This document shows positions 1 to 10,940 of a stretch of 64,000 nucleotides of DNA, one piece after another. A program made the translations under genes and the position numbers. Source of the stretch: Laburnicola sp. R22_1 (taxonomy: Eukaryota > Ascomycota > Dothideomycetes > Pleosporales > Didymosphaeriaceae); the NCBI GenBank assembly GCA_014281115.1, contig JACONQ010000005.1:3844001-3908000 (forward strand), given 5' to 3'. Every line of letters begins with the position of its first letter. Within the stretch, counting starts at the first letter, position 1. Below the pieces are notes generated by a model. The model saw only the letters and a list, made by a program, of their open reading frames with translations, did no database searches and had not been told where the DNA came from.

Positions 1-770
1 ACCTTTTCCCGTTCTATTCTCTTCTTCTCATCCGCCTTCTCCCCTTCCATTTTATTCCGCCGCTCCACCGCCTCGATATCCAGCCGCGCCGCCTCCAAAT
101 CAGCAACCGTCATAGCTTCGCCATCCGTTTTATGGCCCGTCATCACCTGCCCCTGACTCAGAGCCCTCAAATGCAACTCAAACGCCCTACACCTAGCCTC
201 CAACCCCTCAATCTCCGCCCTCCACTGCCTCTCCACCTCCCCCCTCAACCGCTCCCCCCTCCGCGCCCGAAACGCACACCGCACATTCCTCCGCCACACG
301 CACCGCTTCACCCTCCGATTCCTCAAAAGCCTCACAACCTCCCCATCCTGAAAATCCCGAAACGACTCCGGCTCCTGCGTCCTCGGATACGCCTTCTCAA
401 ACACAATCCGCCCCGTGAGCTCGTCAATCTTGTCCCGAACGATCCGCAAAGGCCGATGTATGGTATCCTTCTCCACGCGCATGACGTCCAAAAACCCCAT
501 ATTCTTATCCATGCCCGTCGCCCAGGCTTGTTCTCTGACGTGCTCGCCGACTTGGGCCATGACGTCCGCGCCGCGCATGTCGAGGTGCAGTCCGCTCAGG
601 ATCTCCGCGGCGCGCGCTGCGCACGACTCGGCCGTCTTGCGGCTGGGCCGCTCGGCCGCGCGTTGGATATTGGCCCAGTATTCGGCGTACACGGGGCTTT
701 GCATTTCTTCCGTTGGGAGGCGTACCGTGCGCCGATCGGAGGCGAGGTTTTCGAGTGCGCGGAGCATCAT
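1..770 (-). CDS. Hypothetical protein, helical and Arg/Glu-rich (3' end beyond window)
   Basis: The minus strand has an uninterrupted frame from the left edge to about 1,020, with no in-window stop. The first in-frame ATG pair is at 770/767. The translation is rich in Arg and Glu and helical, with W-R-R-N and R-R-G-E-R-L-R type runs from about residue 150 and a coiled-coil-like end. I recognise no catalytic motif or family. Upstream of 770 the frame is Pro/Ser-rich without ATG, so the real start may be 770 or lie across a small intron. The opposite-strand frames here are proline/leucine strings and look like shadows. The gene is tail-to-head with the MoaA gene on the same strand. Function unknown. 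Confidence 0.55.
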   Translation of the reverse strand, partial: MMLRALENLASDRRTVRLPTEEMQSPVYAEYWANIQRAAERPSRKTAESCAARAAEILSGLHLDMRGADVMAQVGEHVREQAWATGMDKNMGFLDVMRVEKDTIHRPLRIVRDKIDELTGRIVFEKAYPRTQEPESFRDFQDGEVVRLLRNRRVKRCVWRRNVRCAFRARRGERLRGEVERQWRAEIEGLEARCRAFELHLRALSQGQVMTGHKTDGEAMTVADLEAARLDIEAVERRNKMEGEKADEKKRIEREK

Positions 771-1265
771 GTCTTCCCAGGCGCGGCGCCGCTCCTCCGA
801 AGCTAGAAACTCCCTATCATTGTTGTTGAATTTAAGCTCCGTGGTGGGGGGTAAGCTGGCATATGTGCGGAGGTGTGTAAGATGGGGTGGTGGTGGCGAA
901 GGATAGAGAAAAGACAAGCGTGGCGACGGGACGCTGGACCAAGGTCGAACGAGGGACGCACTGGGTGGTGAGCGCGGGAGTTTCTTATGCTGGCTACGCG
1001 TGGCATGGAGTGAACTTTTACGAGTCGTGCTGGGCTGCATTGGCTGGTCTAAGCTAGTCAGCAAGGGTGCTCACAGGAGGGGACGTACAGGAGGGGCCGT
1101 GGTCGGTACGAGGGGTATATATTGACATATATATAGGCAACAAGTCTATGTGAGAAGGACATGGCCATGCCGGAATGCAAGAAGGGAAAAACGCCGCTCA
1201 TGCAATAGTGACCGTCGTGTTGTCGTGGGGCATACAATCGTCCAAACATAACAGAAATCCAAATA

Positions 1266-2658
1266 TCACCCACCAATTAATATCATCGGCCTGTTCTGCA
1301 TCTTCTCGAGGTCGCCCATATCCGCATGCTTCTCGGCCTTGCGCTTGACAGCTGCGCCTATGACATGCAGGAGCTCCTGCTCCCGTGGGCCCCATCCAAG
1401 GACGGTCTCGTCGCTCAGCAGCCCGTTTCGCCGGTCCAGCTCTAGCTGCTTGATGCGCTCGAAAGCTTCTTCGTCGATGGGCTCGCCGTTGTTGTCTTTT
1501 CGCAGGATATCGCGCAGCGAGACTTCAGCATTCCCGTGCAAGCAGACCTTCAGGTTCCCATCGCTTGTGATGCGCAAGCGATTGCACGTTCCACAGAAGT
1601 CATTCGTCATGCTCGAGATGAATCCGACCCTGCCCACAAAGCCCGGGACCTCATACGTCTTGCTCGTGTCGTTTCTATGGCCGGGCACGCTCCGCAGGCT
1701 TGGGTATTTGACTCGTATTATGTCCAGCATTTCTTGGAAACTGATCATCTTGCCCTGGCTCCACTTGTTGCCGCCGAAGGGCATGTACTCGATGAAGCGC
1801 ACCTCGATGTCTTTTTCCCGGCCCATTTCGACGAACGGTATTATGTCGCGCTCGTTCAGGCCGCGCATGACGACACAGTTGACCTTGAGCTTGATGTTGG
1901 CCCCGAGCTTGTTCATTTCCAGGATGCGGTCGATTGACTTCATGACGGCGTCGAAGCCATTGCGCCTCGTCATGATCTGGAACTGGAACGGGTCCAGCGT
2001 GTCCAGGCTGAGGTTCACGCCCGTCAGCCCCGCCTCGACCATGGCGTCCAGCTTCCGATGCAGCGATATTCCGTTTGTGGTGAGGGCGAGCTCGCGGAGG
2101 CCCTGCGACCGCAGCGCGCCGACCGACTGCATCAGCGGGACGATGTCGCGCCGGACGGTTGGCTCGCCGCCCGTCAGGCGGATCTTGGTGACGCCTTGGG
2201 AGACGAACAGCGACGAGAGGTAGACGATCTCGGGGGTGGTGAGCATGTGGGCAGGCGGCGAAAGCGGGACTCCCTCTGGCGGTCTGTCAGTACCCATCTC
2301 ATATAGTCTGGCGGTGCGTGTTACCTTCGGGCATGCAGTACAGGCAGCGCAGATTGCAGCGCTCTGTGATGCTGATGCGCAGGTAGTCGTGCTCCCTGCT
2401 GAACGAGTCGGTCAGGAAGGCGGAGAAGGGCTTTGCGTTGCGTATCGCCTCTTTGCGCTGCTGCACGTCCGCACTCGGGACGGGCGGGAGGGCAGCACCA
2501 GAGGACCCAGCGCCCGTCTCATGCGTCGCAGCGCCCGTCGCAATGCCCCTCCGCGTCCTCCAAGCGCATATGCGCGGCCTGGCACCAGTGTGCAAGCCCT
2601 GGACACGAAGACATCGCGCTGCCGTCGGTCCTGGCCGTATCGAGACCATGGGCGCCAT
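1266..2658 (-). CDS. moaA: GTP 3',8-cyclase (MoaA/MOCS1A-type), molybdenum cofactor synthesis
   Basis: Radical-SAM enzyme that starts molybdopterin synthesis from GTP; in eukaryotes it acts in mitochondria. Exons are complement(2325..2658) and complement(1266..2275); the 49 bp intron (2276-2324) has a GTAACA donor. Splicing restores the family sequence C-M-P-E-E-G-V-P-L across the junction. The product is 447 aa. An Arg/Ala-rich N-terminus of about 45 residues fits a mitochondrial presequence. The radical-SAM cluster is C101-x3-C105-x2-C108, GGEP follows at about 147-150, and the second 4Fe-4S cluster is C339, C342 and C356 (FCGTCNR...VCLHG). The protein ends in Gly-Gly, as free MoaA/MOCS1A proteins do. 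From family knowledge, characterised fungal cnxABC-type proteins fuse MoaA to MoaC; no MoaC domain follows here. Confidence 0.93.
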
Positions 2659-3251
2659 GGTTACGGGGAGGTGTCACGTCCTCGGCCTGCATCTGCAAGC
2701 GGAGACATGGGAATTATGTACAAAGCGAAAAGAAAAGAAAAGAGTGACACTTGACGTCGCTTTCAGGGATTGTGCAGTCGGCCGCGGTGGCGACTGCACG
2801 TGGCTGACTCAGCACCGGCAGCTTTGAAGTGGGCCCGGGGGCTCCTATCTCACATGCGATGCATCCGTAAGCACATCAGCGCTATCTATTTGCTCCTTCG
2901 TGCAGTCTAGGACAGTATACATCCACTAGCCCACTCTAGATCCGTTGAGATGAGCTCGATGCTCTCTCATCTCCACACGTCCAGTGGGTGAATTGTAACT
3001 TCAGCTTCTGAACGAGCACATGGATGGCACGTAGTCCAAGAAGCGGATTAAGTCCCAACATACCCCTAACAATGCCGCGCTCACCAATATATATCTCCCT
3101 TGTCCCCTCTCTCGCATTCCCTATGCTTCCGGACCCCCCTCCCACTGTTATGACCTATCCTCCCCAGGAATGCACCTTCCCGCATACCAACCACCTCCGT
3201 GTATAAACGAACACCTCCAGACACGAAAATCCCCATGGACTTCCCCGCATT

Positions 3252-4082
3252 TTGCCCATCATAAAATCTCTTGCGTTCCCGCTTTTCTTTTTTCTTTTTA
3301 TATTCGGCACGTTGGTAAGCGCCCAGTGGTTTGGTGTTTTCGGAGGTGCGGATGTGCATGTGTCCAACGCCGGAGATGACGACCGACAGACGAGGTACAT
3401 CTTCAATGGCAACGATGACAATGACGAGCGGCCTCGGACTGCCGAGTTGGTGAGGACGAAGGTAACGGTGGTGGTTTCTAAGGCGCGCTCTGCGCTGGGT
3501 CAAGGGAGGGGTTCGACGAGTAGGAAGCCCTCCACACCACCCGGTCAAACTAGACAACCGTCGACGCCGCTTGGCCAGGCAAAAAAGCCGTCTATTCCAT
3601 CTAATCAGACGAAGAAGTCCGTCTCACCCTTGAGCCGCAATGGTGGCCCCCGGAAGCAAGATGTAGGCCTATCATCTTTCGACACTGCCCCAGAAGCGTT
3701 CTCCTCCAGACCCAAATTACCTTCAAACGCCTCAGTGAGCGCAAGAAGAAGCTTTGCTGGGTCGAGACGTCCGTCGGGGCTGCTGACCATGCCGGCGGTT
3801 GCATCACGACCTATGCCTTTTCCACCGTTCATGAGCGATGATAGAGCAGTTCGAACGCCGCGCAGTTCTCTGGTGAATATACCTCCGGGACCGACGGCTC
3901 GCGCTGGTGATGAATTGTCCGACATCGTTTCCGATTCCTTCTCTCCTGAGAAGCGAGCGGCGTTTTCCAAGCCCCGTGAATCCACCACTCAGGCGTGGCC
4001 TTTGTCCTGGCGCTTTGGTCTGTTTGATACTGTCCCAGCTGTCATGCCTCGGGCGGTGTCCAGCCCGAATGCTACGGACTAG
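3252..4082 (+). CDS. Possible secreted Ser/Pro-rich protein, start uncertain
   Basis: An open frame of about 276 codons ends at 4082. Its N-terminus is a strong hydrophobic stretch (LAFPLFFFLFIFGTLVSAQ), like a signal peptide cleaved after VSA. The remainder is Ser/Pro/Arg-rich and probably disordered, with three imperfect tandem units of about 11 residues (K/Q-P-S-T/I-P-x-G/N-Q-T/A-x-x). No ATG lies in frame before the hydrophobic segment: codon 3252 is TTG, and the nearby ATG at 3235 is in another frame. A short upstream exon would be needed. No domain is recognised. Opposite-strand frames are also open, so coding is only moderately supported. If real, it would be a secreted protein of unknown role. 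Confidence 0.4.
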   Translation: MPIIKSLAFPLFFFLFIFGTLVSAQWFGVFGGADVHVSNAGDDDRQTRYIFNGNDDNDERPRTAELVRTKVTVVVSKARSALGQGRGSTSRKPSTPPGQTRQPSTPLGQAKKPSIPSNQTKKSVSPLSRNGGPRKQDVGLSSFDTAPEAFSSRPKLPSNASVSARRSFAGSRRPSGLLTMPAVASRPMPFPPFMSDDRAVRTPRSSLVNIPPGPTARAGDELSDIVSDSFSPEKRAAFSKPRESTTQAWPLSWRFGLFDTVPAVMPRAVSSPNATD

Positions 4083-4805
4083 ATTGCATGCGACTGCGAT
4101 GACAAAACTACGCCGAGGACGCTCTGAGGCTGTTGCTCGACCGCGCTGTGTGTGAAAATATAAGATGGTTTGGAATATTACGGAATGTTTGCTGGGCGTA
4201 GGCTTGGACAATCTTTTGGAGACATGGGCATTTCGATACATGACGATGGAGGATAAGGACATTGCCCTTTCTTTCTCCCGTTGTGGGGATATGATCATGA
4301 TAGGTTCGATGCCATTTGTTACCGGTCGGGATAGGAAGATTTCGTGTATTGTATGGTTGAGTACCGGGAAGAGATACTCAAGTGGCTGCGCGTTTGGATG
4401 GCAAGAGCATCCGCGAGACAATTGCGCACCTTCCATTTACTGTTTTACTCATTGTGGGCTGCTTGATAGGGTGTGATCTCAACAGGTTACCGCCTCAATG
4501 ACCTTTTCACTGCCCATTCTCCAAATACTGCTGAAGTGAAAGCAGCTCGTCCCCGATGCCATGTGAACGCCACGCGGCCGGGCCGGGCAGGCTCAACGCA
4601 CACAACAGACGGCTGGGAAATTCTCACCCAGCTCCTTCCGCCTCAGCCTCTTCGTGCGCACGGCATGAAAGCAGCTTTCTCCCGCTGCGTCTTCGCCAAT
4701 GACCTACTTCGCCGACGCCACCACACCCACGCCGGCCACCCACGACCAAGCCTTCTATCGAGCCTGCATTATCCGCTTGAAATCATCGACGTGAAAATAG
4801 GTAAC

Positions 4806-6853
4806 ATGCCGGCTTCTCAGGCGAGGCAGGAGCGGCGGAAGAAGGCTCGAGAAGGCGGCCGCCAGCCAGCAACTGCGCCCGAGCCTGCGCATATGGAGAG
4901 CGACCACAACGAAGGCGTGTCCAGTGCAAGCTCCGAGGTGCATTCGAGGCGCGACACAGGTGAGATGCCCGTCACAGCCGGTCCATTCGACCTGGCCCGC
5001 GGAGTCGATCGACTGACTTCCATCCAGATATTGTTACCGACACCCGCGCCCACACCGGACTCAACACACCACCGTCCCTTCCAGCTCCACAGAGCGCTTC
5101 GACATGGGGCAAACCAATGGCGAAGCAAACTCAGTCTAAGAACCGAGCGAAACGCGGCCCTCCACCTCGTATCCCTAGGGAGAGAGAGCCCGATTCGATC
5201 TACGACGACTCACCCTCGCTCTACGAAGAGTCCCTCCGCTTACTGAAGGATATGACGCCCGACGATGAGGAGCGCTTGAGGCAGGTCGTGTTTAGCACCA
5301 TAAAACAAGAGGCGGGTGAGAGGCCTATACCGATAGGAACGGTCACCATGCCGGCTTCCAGCTCCTCGCGCTGCCGTAATGGTATGACGGAGGCTCAGAC
5401 GGAAGAGCTGAGACAAGCTCTGTTCGATAAGATCATGCGGAGTAATCAGAAGGTATCGTGGGCTATTCCTTTGGCGCAAGCGCTTAGGCAGTCCAGGATG
5501 GCTGACTCACAGGGTGTACAGATGCATGGCGCTAATGTCGATGGTGCTGCGGCGTCTGCACATGTGAGCGCGTCGGAGAAGGAGCGTCACATGGAGGGGG
5601 ACACGAACGATGGGTCCACCGCGGGAGAGAACACGAGCCAAGCGACGACTCCCACTCAAGAACAGAAGAGCAAGGAGCCGCACACGGAAGCGGACACGAG
5701 TCAAGTGACACTCCCGAAAGAACAGACTACCAAAGAGACCTTCATTGAAGACCCGACGAGTCAGGAGACTTCCGTCGAAGAGCTGGCTATCGTTGAGCAT
5801 TCTACGGATGGAGACGCGCAACATAACAGCGAGACGAAGCCGCAACAGCTGTCCGCTTCCACATCTCCAGCGAGCGGCCTCCACTTCTCGGATCTACCCT
5901 TGCGACGCGAAGACAAGGCAGGCTCTCCTTCTGGCTTCGACGATGTAACGAAGAAGCTTGCACGGTCTTTTGAGCATGCTAGAATTGAGGTTCGTCCGAC
6001 CAACCATGATCCTGAGTCACAGTGGCCTCGCCCCTCCACACTTCGCCGGCCCTCTTCGGACACCATGAGCTCGTCCGACACTTCAAGCAAGCTCCACTCT
6101 TTCCAACCCCGCCGCATCACAAACGACGGCATCCTCGAGCTGAAAGCAAGCCCCATGAAACGTAGTTCGTCCAGGGCAGCCATCGACGAGCACCGCCGAA
6201 AGGTGTCATTGAATCTCCCCATCAAGGCGTCGAAGCCTAAACCAGTCGCTCTCTCCCCGCAATCACCCCCACAGGAGCATCGCCAAAAGACACCGTCCAA
6301 TCCTCCAACCATAGCTTCCAACCCGCCGCCAATTCCGCTCTCGCCCAAGTCGCGCGTCTCCTCCATCACCCTCGACGGCGACACTACAGCCCTATACGAC
6401 AAAGCAGAACGCGACCTCGAATACAAACACCGGCACATCTTCCTCGGCACCGCCTCGCTCGACGACTTCCTCGACCTGCTCGACATGTCGCCCTCGCACA
6501 CGACGACCAAACACGCAATCGCCAAGGCGTTTACCCTCCTCGCGGCTGCGGAGCAGGGCCAAGCTCGTCAGTCTTCTGTCTCGTCGGATGGGTGGCAGTT
6601 TGTTGCTAAAACTACGCCGGTACTTAGGCAGTGTGCAGATGCAGACTATTTGACGATGGCGAGGACGAAGTTGGGGGGCGTGGCGCTGGGGGCGTTTTTG
6701 GGGATGGTGCCGTTTGGTGGGGGGAAGGAGGTGGGGGTGTTGAAGGTTGTGGAGGTGTGGTGTTTGGTGGGGTTTTTGGAGGGGGAGGGCGGGAAGGGGG
6801 AGAAGGCGAGGGGGTTTCGGAGGTGGTTGGTTAGGGAGAGTTTGGGGGTGTGA
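4806..6853 (+). CDS. Conserved-type hypothetical protein, disordered N-terminus with C-terminal domain
   Basis: Exons are 4806..4959 and 5028..6853. The 68 bp intron has a GTGAGA donor and a CCATCCAG acceptor and keeps the frame, giving 659 aa. The ATG at 4806 opens a basic start (MPASQARQERRKKAREGG). Residues up to about 500 are low-complexity, rich in Ser/Thr/Pro/Glu. They include a run of related units with T-S-Q-x-T and E-Q-x-x-K-E near the middle, and repeated H-R-R/Q-K segments. The last 150 residues look folded, with a helical stretch (ALYDKAERDLEYKHRHIFLG) and a Gly-rich hydrophobic segment (ALGAFLGMVPFGGGKEVGVL). No catalytic motif is recognised and no function can be assigned. The 3' end is unusually G-rich. 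Confidence 0.7.
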
Positions 6854-7008
6854 GGGGTGGTTTTGTTGGGGGCTGGTGTTGGTGGGGTGTAGGCTTGGTG
6901 TTGGGGTCTTGTGAGGTGGGTGGTGGGTGATGGTGGTGGTTCGTTGAAAGAGACGGTGTAGAGGGTGATTGGTTTGGTTTGCTGGTTGAGTGGTTGATTG
7001 TCGAATGA

Positions 7009-7009
7009 C

Positions 7010-7042
<33 letters not shown>
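7009..7042. repeat. (CT)n followed by (CA)n microsatellite
   Basis: About eleven CT dinucleotides run directly into about six CA dinucleotides. Confidence 0.95.
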
Positions 7043-7043
<1 letters not shown>

Positions 7044-7084
7044 TCTGTGTGGCATTTTTTTTTTTCGTGTCCCTAATACAACAA

Positions 7085-7085
<1 letters not shown>

Positions 7086-7115
<30 letters not shown>

Positions 7116-7119
7116 CTTT
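7086..7119. repeat. (CTT)n microsatellite
   Basis: About eleven CTT triplets, ending in a short T run. Confidence 0.95.
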
Positions 7120-7866
7120 TTGCAAATCGGTAGAGAAGACAGATGGTGCTGCGCTAGCTGCGTTATTGTGCAACACCATTTATTCCGCGTGTCTAGTATC
7201 TATCTATCATCTCATCTCGCTATCTACGTATCTATGTATCTATCTTTCTTATCTCCCTCGTCTTCTATCCAGGCAGGAAAGAAAACTTAGCCTAAGGAAA
7301 GGAATTCTAGTACCGTTAGGATGGACGTGGAGAAATACTTATATGTAAAGTTATGGCGAGGTATGTGTGTGTGTGTGGTGGGAGGAGGGGAGATTGGATG
7401 GGTGGATGGGTGGGTAGGGAGAGTGTAAGTAGCGTAGGTAAGTGAAGGGTAGTTAAGTGAAGGGTAGGTAAGTGAGATAAAGTGAATTAGTATAAAGTTA
7501 CGTCTAATCTAGTCAGCGAACTATGTATATACGTAAAGAAGAAGAGAAGAAAGTTGTCTATAGATTGTGCGTGCGTTGCGTTGCGTGCAACGCTGTAAAG
7601 GAGAGTGAGAAAGGTAGATGTAAAAAGGAAGAAGGAGAAGAAGAAGGTGGGAGAAGGATAAAAGGGAGACAAGAAGAAGAAGGTGGGAGAAGGTGGGAGA
7701 GGGGTATACCCAAACCCAAAAAGAAAAAAGGAAGAGAAAGAGGGTATGGCCAGCACCAGAACCAGAACCAGAACCAACCCAAACGCAAACCAACCCGCTA
7801 ATCCAACCCAACACCCCCCCAAAAAAATACACCAAAAATGCACCCAGATAACCAAACACTCCCCCA

Positions 7867-8607
7867 TCAAATCCTCTCATACCCCCACCTCTCCCCCACC
7901 GCCAAACTCAACCTCCTCCCTCCCCCCATCGACTCCACCCTCTGCCTCACATCCGTAATCTCACCCTCACACAGCACCCCCTCGGCACCCATCCAATCGC
8001 CCCCATCATCAAACTCAAACGCCGACTTGAAATAGCTCGTCGGACTCGGCGTCTCGCTGAACAGCACCGGCGACGCATCCGCGAGCAGCACGATGGTATG
8101 CACAGGCGCAGCCGCACAAGACGCAGCTAGCGGCGTACTCGGTCCATGTGTTGTTTTCTTCTCGTGTTCGTGCTGCGTCCACATCTGGCGCGTGGGCAGG
8201 GGTAATTCCTCGGGGAAAAAGTGCGGCGGGGGCGTGGACGGGTGCGCGGGAGGGGGAGGGGGCGAGTGCACGACGATGGTGATGCTGCTTGCGTCGCTGG
8301 AGTCGCGGGAGTGGGAGTGCGTGAGGCTGGGGGGGCCCGAAGGGCGTGATGAAGTGTTGGTGGTGCTGCTGCTGCTGCTGCTTGTTGCGCTGTGGCTGTG
8401 GCTGTGCCGGGGGAGGAGCAGGTCTTCTGCGGAGAGGGACCAGCGGGATTGGGGTTGTGGTGGGGTGCGCAGGACGGGCGTCCAGTGGGTGAGGGAGGCG
8501 GGGATTGGGTTGCTGATGGAAATGTCTTTTGTGGTGAGTTTTTTGTGGGGGCGGGGGTGGAGGAGGGGGAGGAGGTGGGCTTTGAGCCAGGTGTTTAGGC
8601 GGGGCAT
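7867..8607 (-). CDS. Hypothetical protein, Ser/His/Pro-rich
   Basis: An ATG-started frame of 246 codons on the minus strand. The N-terminus (MPRLNTWLKAHLLPLL) is amphipathic. The middle is low-complexity, with alternating His-Ser pairs and a Ser run, then Pro-rich. The last 80 residues look more ordered, with hydrophobic stretches (VHTIVLLADASPVLF) and an acidic segment (FEFDDGGDWMGAEGVLCEGE). No known domain is recognised. Codon choice is GC-ending as in neighbouring host genes, and the overlapping plus-strand frame is Gly/Trp/Cys-rich and looks like a shadow. No intron is needed. Probably a real lineage-specific fungal gene; function unknown. Confidence 0.55.
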   Translation of the reverse strand: MPRLNTWLKAHLLPLLHPRPHKKLTTKDISISNPIPASLTHWTPVLRTPPQPQSRWSLSAEDLLLPRHSHSHSATSSSSSSTTNTSSRPSGPPSLTHSHSRDSSDASSITIVVHSPPPPPAHPSTPPPHFFPEELPLPTRQMWTQHEHEKKTTHGPSTPLAASCAAAPVHTIVLLADASPVLFSETPSPTSYFKSAFEFDDGGDWMGAEGVLCEGEITDVRQRVESMGGGRRLSLAVGERWGYERI

Positions 8608-9638
8608 ATTGGGTGCGTGGGTGGTTTTGTGGGGATGGGTTTGTCTCGGTGGGTTTGGTGGAGCCGATGAGGAGAAGTGGAAGATGGTGGTGGTGGCAAA
8701 GATGCTTCTCGCCTGGAGTAACGACTGGTTGTTGAAATGAATGAATGAATGAACGAATGAATGGGTGAACGAAGGACGGAATGAAAAGCTACACCATATG
8801 TTAGTCGACCATGTCCACCCAAGTCAAGCTGAGGAGAAGAGGAAGAGGATGCATCATGATCCAGCCATACATGCATGCAGAAATATACGCACCCGATGAT
8901 CCAGCAACAGCAACAGCAGCGCCAGTCTATTTCCTATTTTCCTAGGCCTCTCCCCCAGCAGCAGCAGCGCCCGTGGAATATATCCCCCAGCGTCGAGCGC
9001 ACCGCCATGGCTCCCGAATTCTCCTTACAAGTCCGTCTCTCGAAAGCAAGGCCAAACTCCGCTCGTCACGCTCCCTCCAGCACGCCTCGCCCTCACCATG
9101 GCTCGCCATCACGAAGGGCTGGCCAATCGCGGCGCGCGGTAGTGGCTGGGGATGAGGTGAGATGGCCAACCAGACGGACCTCCGTCGGCTTCGCGGATCC
9201 TTGCAGCCCTACGCTTGGCGCGTCTTGCTCCGCTGCGTGGGAAACACAGCGAATGGGTTGCTGGCTTGGGCTCGGAGATCCGATGATTGCGTTCCGAAGG
9301 CGCCATATTGGCCAGTGGAGGAGCCATCTGACTTTTCGTGAGGTCGTGAAGAGGCTGCAGTGTTCCGGTCGTCATTTCACAACCACGCCAGCCTTGCCGC
9401 ATCTGGAGTCTCGGATTGCCCAAACAGTAGCGAACTCCAAAGCTGGTCTGCCAGTGCCATCGGAGTCGGTCGTAAATAGCATCGACGTTATGAGGAAACA
9501 AAGTTGCAGCGTAGCGTAGTGTCTGTCGCAAGGCCTTCCAAACAACAAACCGTGGAGCGTGATTCCGCGTACATATGTGAAGCTGATGTCTGCCGAATTG
9601 AACTCTATCATGGCGTGTAATGAATATCGCATAGCGGT
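8608..9638. other. Intergenic, no supported gene
   Basis: Contains a short (GAAT)n run near 8738-8765 and several CAG/CAA tracts (8900-8965). Both strands carry medium open frames between 8.9 and 9.6 kb, but none resembles a family or has clear coding character. Confidence 0.5.
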
Positions 9639-10751
9639 TTATCCGCGCTGCTCTTCGTTGGTAGACTTCGTCGAATACACATCGTCTCGGCTATCCTGCT
9701 GATTTTGCACTGCTCCCAGCACTTCCAAGCCCATATCCATCCATGGACCCTTGAAATTTTTTCGTCCATCGACGACCCACTGGATCGTGCTGATTATGAT
9801 GATAATCGCAAATGCGACAATGCAGTAGTCTATGTAGCGTCAGCAAGAACTTCCCAAGCTCTGCCCAGGGCCGATCTGACGCACTCATATTTTTTCCCGT
9901 GACAGGCAGCTCAGGCGGGAAAACGAACAGCAGCGTCGTGACAATAACGTACGCGATGCCGAGCAGATTCGCGAACCAGCCAAACCAATTCGGCAGCTCG
10001 AACGCGCGGGGGCGGCAACATTTTCCTGCCGCGCAGGACATTGATGGCGACGGGCATGGCTTAGCTGACGCCGAGAGATACTACCGAGGCGGACAGGATG
10101 GCGTTGAACGCACTGCTCGAGCCTAGGAAAATACATCCAAATTTGATGGTCAAAGCAGCCGTCAGCATGAGTGCGCTGAGCGGCTGTCCCAGCCTCTTGT
10201 GCACTTTAGCGAAGAATTTCGACGTGGGAAGTCCGCCGTCGCGCGCAAATGCGTGAGTCATGCGGGACGAAGTCGTCATGATGGACGTTGTAGCGAACAG
10301 GAGACATATGAGTGGGAACATGAGGGGGCATACTGCGCCTGCGCGGCTTTGGGTTGCGTTGTGTAGAATGTAGAGTAGAGGCCCGAGGGGAGATGCGATG
10401 ATGGCTTCGGTGTTTGTTGCCGCTGGAGACGAAGAGCAGAGCGGTGAGGAAGATGAAGCCGGTAAATAGGCCGATGGCAACGCAGTATATCATGATTTTG
10501 GGGCCTTCGACGGAGGCATTGGGGATTTCTTCTATCATGTGGGCAACTGCGTCGTAGCCGGTGAGGCCGAGGCCGCCTATGTGCATTATCATGATCCAAG
10601 CATCCATGACCCTCGAAGACACTGAGCAAGTAACCAAACGCCAACCTGTTTCTAGAGTAACTGGATTCTCGCCTTTTGATACACTTACCTTGCAACAACC
10701 CCAGCAGCCATGCGATCCCGTCAGGCCAGCCCGTCTCATTTGTAAAGTTTC

Positions 10752-10940
10752 TGAATACTGAAGATCTTCGTCGTGTTAAGATTCTAACCAAGGTCGAATC
10801 CGCACTATACACAGAGAGGAGTAAAACAGGAGGCACTAAAACTTAGTACCTAGCATATAGTAGTAGTAACAAAGTATACACAAAATAACAATGATTTTAT
10901 TGTTAACGTTTTGCACGGCAGCATTGTCGACGGCAGTCAA
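10752..10940. mobile_element. 189 bp insertion in permease flanked by 8 bp direct repeat
   Basis: AAAGTTTC occurs at 10744-10751 and again at 10941-10948. Removing the 189 bp insert and one copy of the repeat restores the permease frame exactly (Y-V-L-G-N-F-T-N-E-T-G-W-P). An 8 bp duplication is typical of hAT-group elements, but I see no convincing terminal inverted repeats. The insert contains stops and an AT palindrome near 10895. It is probably a small non-autonomous element or its remnant. Confidence 0.6.

Larger units (their letters stand above)
6854..7866. other. Intergenic, low complexity
   Basis: No gene is supported. The stretch holds a (CT)n-(CA)n microsatellite, a (CTT)n tract, short GTAG/GTAAGTGAAGG repeats around 7425-7480 and a long purine-rich tract at about 7610-7745. 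Open frames here are products of this simple composition. Confidence 0.7.

Noticed and set aside
132..906. Plus-strand open frames
   Set aside because: Proline/leucine and serine strings typical of the shadow of the minus-strand helical protein.
8875..9519. Possible plus-strand gene of about 214 codons
   Set aside because: Mixed low-complexity composition, equally long frames on the other strand, and no recognisable domain.
10752..10940. Reading the permease insert as an intron
   Set aside because: No splice pair near the borders restores the frame, whereas removing it with one 8 bp repeat copy does.
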